Below, in pieces: positions 59,520-64,000 of a stretch of DNA of 64,000 nucleotides. The stretch comes from Myxococcales bacterium (GTDB lineage Bacteria > Myxococcota_A > Polyangia > Haliangiales > Haliangiaceae), in the NCBI GenBank assembly GCA_016794525.1, contig JAEUJY010000049.1, positions 55,410-119,409 of the forward strand, read 5' to 3'. The position numbers were made by a program, and so were the translations under genes. Numbering within the stretch: position 1 is the first letter of the stretch; every line of letters begins with the position of its first letter. Below the pieces are notes generated by a model, which made no database searches, was not told where the DNA came from, and saw only the letters and a list, made by a program, of their open reading frames with translations.

Positions 59520-62173
59520 TCCAGCGTCAGATCCACAACCTCGCCCTCGCCGAGGTGTTCGCGTTCCTGCGCAGCCGCGCCGGCGGGCTGACCGCGGCCG
59601 AGGTGGCCGAGCGCCAGGCCGAGCTCGGGCCCAACACGCTGGATCCGCCGCCGCGCTGGGGCTGGGTGCGCACGCTGGCGGCACAGCTCACCAACCTGTT
59701 CAGCGTGCTGCTCTACGCGTCGTCGGCGCTGTGCTTCGTCGCCGAGCGCATGCAGCCGGGCGAACACATGGCGGTGCTGGGCTGGGCGCTGGCCGGCGTC
59801 GCGCTGCTCAACGCCGCGTTCACCTTCGCGCAGACCATCCGCGCCGAGCAGGCGATGCGCGCGCTGCAAGACCTGCTGCCGCAGCGGGTGACCGTCACCC
59901 GCGCCGACGGCGAGCAGGCGGTGCCGATCGCGACGCTGGTGCCGGGCGACGTGATCCACCTGGCCGAGGGCGATCGGGTGCCGGCCGACGCGCGGCTGAT
60001 CGAGGCCACCGATCTGCTGGCCAACAACGCGCCGCTGACCGGCGAGTCGCGCCACGCCAGCCTGGTCGCGGCCGAGGTGCCGGCCGGCCGGCTGGTCGAC
60101 GCGCCCAACCTGGTGTTCGCCGGCTGCGCGATCGTCCGCGGCTCGGGGCGCGCCGTCGTGTACGCGACCGGGCGCCGCACCGAGTTCGGCAAGGTCGCGG
60201 CGCTGTCGGTGGCGGTGCGGCGGCCGCCGACGCCCCTCGAGCGCGAGGTGGCGCGGATGGTGCGCATCCTCACCGTCGTCGCGCTGGTCATGGGCGTCGG
60301 CTTCTTCGCCTACGGCGTCGCGATCGGCCGGCCGCTGTGGGTCAACGTCGTGTTCATGCTCGGCATCATCGTCGCCAACGTGCCCGAGGGGCTGTTGCCG
60401 ACGCTGACCCTGGCGCTGGCGATGGGCGGCGTGCGGCTGGCGCGCAAGCGGGTGCTGGTCAAGCGGCTCGACGCGGTCGAGGCGCTGGGCGCGGTCGAGG
60501 TGATCTGCACCGACAAGACCGGCACGCTGACCCACAACCAGCTCGCGGTGACCGCGGCGGTCGAGGCGGTGAGCGCCGCGCCGCTGCCCGACGACGGCCG
60601 GCGAGCCTTGCTCGAGGCGGCGGTGACGGCGTCGGAGCTGCGGCGCCACGGCGACGGCTGGAGCGGCGACCCGCTCGACGTCGCGGCGGCCGAGGCGCTG
60701 CGCGCCGCCGGCGGCGACCCCGACGCCATCACCGCCGCGATCGTGCGCCGCGTGGCGTTCGACGTGCAGCGGCGGCGCGCCGCCGGCGTGCGCCGCGACG
60801 GCGCCGCCCCGCGCTTCGCGATCAAGGGCGCGTGGGAGGTGGTGCGGCCGCACGTCGCGCTCGACGCCGCCGCGCTGGCCCAGGCCGACGCGACCGTGCG
60901 CGCGCTGGCGTCGCGCGGGCTGCGGGTGCTGGCGGTGGCGTCGCGCGCGATCGCGGCCGACCGCGTGGCCGCGCCCGAGGCGGAGCTCGAGCAAGGCCTG
61001 ACGCTGCACGGCTTCCTCTGTCTGTCCGATCCGCTGCGCGCCGCGGTGCCCGACGCGCTGACGCGCTGCCACGCCGCCGGCATCCGGGTCGTGCTGATCA
61101 CCGGCGACCACCCCGACACCGCGCGCGCGATCGCGGCCCAGGCCGGCATCGTCACCGCCGACGCCGGCGCCGAGGCGGTGATCACCGGCGGCGAGCTCGA
61201 GACGATGCGCGAGGCCGAGCTGGCGGCGCGGCTGCGCGCCGGCGCCTGCGTCTTCGCGCGGACGACGCCCGAGCAGAAGCTCAAGATCGTCGCCGCGCTC
61301 AAGCAGCTCGGGCTGGTCGTGGCGATGACTGGCGACGGCGTCAACGACGCGCCCGCGCTGCGCGCCGCCGACGTCGGCATCGCGATGGGCGCCAGCGGCA
61401 CCGACGTCGCCCGCGCCGCCGCGCAGATCGTGCTGCTCGACGACGACTTCGCCAGCATCGTCGCCGGCGTCGAGGAGGGCCGCACGGTCTTCGCCAACAT
61501 CCGCAAGTTCACCAGCTACGTGCTGGCGTCGAACGTCCCCGAGATCGTGCCGTTCCTCGCCTACGTCGCGCTGCCGGTGCCGCTCGGGCTGACCGTCATC
61601 CAGATCCTGTCGATCGATCTCGGCACCGATCTGTTGCCGGCGATCGGCCTGGGCCAGGAGCCGCCCGACGGCGAGGCGATGGGCCGCCCGCCGCGCGGCC
61701 ACCACGGCCGGCTCCTCGATCGCGCGCTGATGGTGCGCAGCTACCTGTTCCTCGGGCTGATCCAGGCGGCGTGGGCGATGGCGCTGTTCTTCGTCGCGCT
61801 GGTCGCCGCCGGCTGGCGGTGGGGCGCGTCGCTGCCGGCCACTGACGCGGGCTACCGCGCCGCCACCGGCGTCACGCTGGTCGCGGTGGTCTTCAGCCAG
61901 GTGGCCAACCTGATCGGTCGGCGCTACGAGGCGCGCAGCGGCCTCGACCGCGGCGTCCTGCGCAACCGGCTGCTGGTGCTGGGCATCGCCCTCGAGATCG
62001 GCTTCGCGTTCGCCGCGCTGTACTGGCCGCCGCTGGCCGCGGCGCTGGGCACCGGGCCGGCGGCGTGGTGGCTGGTGGCGCTGGCCGCGCTGGGCGCGCC
62101 GCTCCTGTTCGTCGCCGACCTGGCCCGCAAGCGCCGCGCCTTTCGCGCAACCGTCGCCGGCACCGGTCGATAG
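59516..62173 (+). CDS. P-type ATPase of the Na+,K+-ATPase-like (PIIC) group
   Basis: 885 residues, ten membrane helices. Phosphorylated Asp333 in ICTDKTGTLTHNQ; TGES loop (LTGESRHASL); GDGVNDAPAL hinge. Glu291 in NVPEGLLPTLTLALA. By alignment to animal Na+,K+-ATPase, Tyr668, Ser672, Asn673 and Glu676 (SYVLASNVPEI) match Y771, S775, N776 and E779, and Asp701 and Asp705 (IDLGTDLLPA) match D804 and D808. At site III, D926 appears as Asn798 while E954 is Glu827. So both K+-site sets are kept and the third Na+ site is altered. No beta-subunit-like gene is near. Translated with the USP gene (GTGA overlap). Confidence 0.93.
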   Translation: MIQRQIHNLALAEVFAFLRSRAGGLTAAEVAERQAELGPNTLDPPPRWGWVRTLAAQLTNLFSVLLYASSALCFVAERMQPGEHMAVLGWALAGVALLNAAFTFAQTIRAEQAMRALQDLLPQRVTVTRADGEQAVPIATLVPGDVIHLAEGDRVPADARLIEATDLLANNAPLTGESRHASLVAAEVPAGRLVDAPNLVFAGCAIVRGSGRAVVYATGRRTEFGKVAALSVAVRRPPTPLEREVARMVRILTVVALVMGVGFFAYGVAIGRPLWVNVVFMLGIIVANVPEGLLPTLTLALAMGGVRLARKRVLVKRLDAVEALGAVEVICTDKTGTLTHNQLAVTAAVEAVSAAPLPDDGRRALLEAAVTASELRRHGDGWSGDPLDVAAAEALRAAGGDPDAITAAIVRRVAFDVQRRRAAGVRRDGAAPRFAIKGAWEVVRPHVALDAAALAQADATVRALASRGLRVLAVASRAIAADRVAAPEAELEQGLTLHGFLCLSDPLRAAVPDALTRCHAAGIRVVLITGDHPDTARAIAAQAGIVTADAGAEAVITGGELETMREAELAARLRAGACVFARTTPEQKLKIVAALKQLGLVVAMTGDGVNDAPALRAADVGIAMGASGTDVARAAAQIVLLDDDFASIVAGVEEGRTVFANIRKFTSYVLASNVPEIVPFLAYVALPVPLGLTVIQILSIDLGTDLLPAIGLGQEPPDGEAMGRPPRGHHGRLLDRALMVRSYLFLGLIQAAWAMALFFVALVAAGWRWGASLPATDAGYRAATGVTLVAVVFSQVANLIGRRYEARSGLDRGVLRNRLLVLGIALEIGFAFAALYWPPLAAALGTGPAAWWLVALAALGAPLLFVADLARKRRAFRATVAGTGR

Positions 62174-62216
62174 CCTCCGCGATGCAGCGCACACGTTCGC
62201 GTTCGCCAGAGGTCAT

Positions 62217-63296
62217 ATGTACGGGGTCCTGATCTCGGCCATCGCCCGGGCCGTGGCCCGCCAACACCAGCGCGATCGAGCGGCGGCGATCCTGCGCGAG
62301 GACACCGCGGCGGTGATCGCGGCGATCTGCCAGGCGCCGGACGTCGACGCGGGCCGGATCATGCTGGCGCGGCACTGGGCGCGGTTGGTCCGCGATCGGC
62401 CGCGCTTCCCCGCACCCCACGATCCGCGGGTCGCGGGGCTGGGGCTCTTGCACGCGCCGCTGTTCGACGAGCTGCCGGTCGCCGCGGCCGGGCTGCGGCG
62501 CCAGGTCGTCGATGGCGCGCCGGTGTGGATCGGCCGACCCGCGCAGCTGCTCGCGGCGACCAAGGCGCTGGTCCAGCGCGGGCTGCGCATCGAGGTGGAC
62601 GCCGCCAACCAGGCGGTCGCGGTCTATCGCGGCGACGCCTCGGTCATGACGCTGCTCGCCGACGCCGACCACGGCGGCGTGGCGCTCGCGCCGTGGTTAG
62701 GCGTACACCGCGGCGCGGGCCGGCTCGCCTGGTTCCTGTGGGCATGCGGCGCGTGCCTCCTGGTCTACCGGCCAGCGCTCGGCATCGCCGTGCTCGTGGC
62801 CGGGCTCGTCGCGTGGTGCGTGCAGTGGCAGCGGGGCCGCCGGCCGCGCGCCGAAGCCAGCCAACGCGCGACGCTGACCGCCGCGCCCCCGCCGGGGCCC
62901 TATCGCGACGGCGCGGGCCGCGCGACCGCGCACGTCGACGCGATCTTCGCGGCGTGCCGGGCGCTCGCCGTGCCGGTCGCGACTCGCGGCGGCGATCTCC
63001 ACATCGAGCTGCCGACCGGCGGCCGCGCGCAGGTGCTGGGCGCCGGCTTCGGCACGGTCGACCTCACGCGCCTGGAGGTCGACTACGACGACACCGGCGC
63101 GGTCGCGGCGATCGCGCACGCGCTCAGCGGGCTCGCGGGGCCGGTCACCGTCGCGACGTCGGTCGGCGAGTTCGTGGCGCGTGCGCCGCACGACCTCGCG
63201 GTCTGGCGCGACGACAGCGCGCGCGCCGACGCCTCCCGCGGGCAATGGATCGCGCGCCTCGAGCTCGAGTTGAAGGCCGCCGATGCGCGGCTCTGA
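62217..63296 (+). CDS. Membrane protein of unknown function
   Basis: 359 residues from ATG 62217, AGAGG at 62208-62212. Two adjacent hydrophobic helices at about 169-185 (GRLAWFLWACGACLLVY) and 188-202 (ALGIAVLVAGLVAWCV) divide it into two soluble halves. The N-terminal half is Arg/Ala-rich and helical; the C-terminal half is alpha/beta (GGDLHIELPTGGRAQVLGAGFG, TRLEVDYDDTGAVAAIAHAL). No family recognised. Starts 44 bases after the pump gene and overlaps the next lipoprotein gene by 14 bases. Confidence 0.72.
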   Translation: MYGVLISAIARAVARQHQRDRAAAILREDTAAVIAAICQAPDVDAGRIMLARHWARLVRDRPRFPAPHDPRVAGLGLLHAPLFDELPVAAAGLRRQVVDGAPVWIGRPAQLLAATKALVQRGLRIEVDAANQAVAVYRGDASVMTLLADADHGGVALAPWLGVHRGAGRLAWFLWACGACLLVYRPALGIAVLVAGLVAWCVQWQRGRRPRAEASQRATLTAAPPPGPYRDGAGRATAHVDAIFAACRALAVPVATRGGDLHIELPTGGRAQVLGAGFGTVDLTRLEVDYDDTGAVAAIAHALSGLAGPVTVATSVGEFVARAPHDLAVWRDDSARADASRGQWIARLELELKAADARL

Positions 63297-63798
63297 CGGG
63301 GTCCGGCCGCCGGTGTCGGCCCCGGCGAGGCCGCGTCGCTGGCTCCTGGTGCTGGCGCTGTGCGCCGCCTGCGGCTCGGACCGCGCGTCGCCCGCGACGC
63401 CACCGCCGTCGGCGGACGCCCCGTCTGGCGCCACCGCGCCAGCGCCACCCACGCCGCTGCCACCGCCCGCGCCAGCGCCACCCACGCCACCACTCGCGCA
63501 GCCACCTGCCCCGGCTCCACCGGCGATGTACTACGGGCCGTCTGGCGAGGACGTCGCCGACCTCTGCGGGGCATACGCCACCTCGAAGGCCGACATCGAG
63601 TTTCGCCCCCGCCGCCGCGCCGACGCGCGGTGGTGCCGTCGGTTCTTGCGCGCGCGGTCGCGGGTCGAGCGCCAGGCGATCGCCGACTGCGCCAACCTGT
63701 GCAACGAGTCGGGTGGCTACGTCGAGTGCTTCGACGCCTTCGGGACCGCCGCGTTCCCGGGCTGCGCCCCCGGCGACCTCGACGACGGCAGCGAGTGA
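63283..63798 (+). CDS. Lipoprotein, paralogue of 58041-58568
   Basis: 171 residues. Signal peptide RRWLLVLALCAAC with lipobox Cys about residue 29, then a Pro/Ala linker of repeated PAPAPPTPP units, and the 85-residue C-terminal domain shared with 58041-58568, with five Cys and the NESGGYVECFD block intact. Start at ATG 63283 overlaps the preceding gene. The downstream neighbour is an outer-membrane protein gene on the opposite strand, whose stop lies directly after this stop. Confidence 0.78.
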   Translation: MRGSDGVRPPVSAPARPRRWLLVLALCAACGSDRASPATPPPSADAPSGATAPAPPTPLPPPAPAPPTPPLAQPPAPAPPAMYYGPSGEDVADLCGAYATSKADIEFRPRRRADARWCRRFLRARSRVERQAIADCANLCNESGGYVECFDAFGTAAFPGCAPGDLDDGSE

Positions 63799-64000
63799 TC
63801 AGAACGGGCGCCGCAGCTCGGCGGTGACGCCGGCGGTCACGCGCAGCTCGCGCACCGTCGCGGGCACCGCGGCGTCCTCGTCGACGACGACGTTGCGCGC
63901 GCCCTCGGCCCGCGCGTACAGGAACAGGTGGTCGGTCATCGCCAGCGTGCCGTCGACGCCGGCGCCGTAGGTCCACACCCGCTGCGAGTAGCGGGTCAGG
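63799..64000 (-). CDS. Outer-membrane protein-like gene, 3' end only
   Basis: On the minus strand the last 66 codons read TRYSQRVWTYGAGVDGT, LAMTDHLFLYARAEGAR, then VTAGVTAELRRPF and TGA (63799-63801). Alternating polar/aromatic strands and a C-terminal Phe point to a beta-barrel outer-membrane protein of the type that ends in F. The 5' part is outside the window. Confidence 0.7.
   Translation of the reverse strand, partial: LTRYSQRVWTYGAGVDGTLAMTDHLFLYARAEGARNVVVDEDAAVPATVRELRVTAGVTAELRRPF

Noticed and set aside
58742..62194. Long minus-strand frame antisense to the cation pump
   Set aside because: Low-complexity Arg/Ala/Gln composition with no motif, while the plus strand carries complete P-type ATPase signatures.

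Overview
The window is about 64 kb of very GC-rich DNA (roughly three quarters G+C by eye). It most likely comes from a myxobacterium (Myxococcota, Haliangium/Kofleria-like). I base this on many Ala/Pro/Asp-rich lipoproteins, a Ser/Thr kinase with a TPR-like tail beside a 'Myxococcales family 1' type sigma factor, a conserved deltaproteobacterial family of unknown function (47340-48845) and an ECF sigma/anti-sigma/surface-protein cassette. No rRNA, tRNA, CRISPR array, insertion sequence or prophage was seen, so the taxonomy is inference.

Layout. 1-4528: peptidoglycan precursor genes, a murE-murF fusion (5' end outside the window), mraY and murD, tightly coupled. 4547-6865: a large DUF4157 (eCIS-core) protein on the other strand. 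7023-17147: a lipoprotein, a divergent sigma factor / zinc-finger kinase pair, an 810-aa unknown protein facing a core-MetE-like methyltransferase across an operator-like array, and three lipoproteins (two are tandem paralogues). 17552-21443: hypF, a crotonase and a Ni/Co-transporter-like membrane protein. 21550-29622: a complete nine-gene A/V-type ATPase operon (G/H-I-K-E-C-F-A-B-D). 29711-32637: ECF sigma factor, membrane anti-sigma-like protein and a surface-repeat outer-membrane protein. 33551-37290: ftsQ, ftsA and ftsZ. So the division and cell-wall cluster is split, with about 29 kb of unrelated genes between murD and ftsQ, and without ftsW, murG, murC, murB or ddl in the gap.

37373-45432: membrane and envelope proteins, and an xseA / degenerate Rec-GGDEF / aroE operon. 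45481-50532: cysS, glutaredoxin plus the conserved unknown protein, a YkvA-like protein and a histone-H1-like-tailed DUF4241 protein. 50618-52343: a divergent DJ-1/PfpI enzyme and GlxA-type AraC regulator around a small inverted repeat. 52353-57411: a upp / methyltransferase / SDR / lipoprotein run and several Cys-rich lipoproteins. 58041-64000: a duplicated lipoprotein module that brackets a universal stress protein and an unusual Na+,K+-ATPase-like P-type ATPase, and the 3' end of an outer-membrane protein gene running off the edge.

How it works together. Most genes are chromosomal housekeeping (wall synthesis, division, translation, ion-motive ATPases), interleaved with lineage-specific envelope lipoproteins. 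The observations I rate highest are the bipartite motif shared at the same spacing by ftsQ and ftsZ, the Na+,K+-ATPase-type pump with intact K+-site residues, the orphan eCIS-core protein, the kinase with an N-terminal anti-sigma-type zinc motif facing a sigma gene, the H1-tail/DUF4241 fusion, and the duplicated lipoprotein with a remnant of its neighbour.
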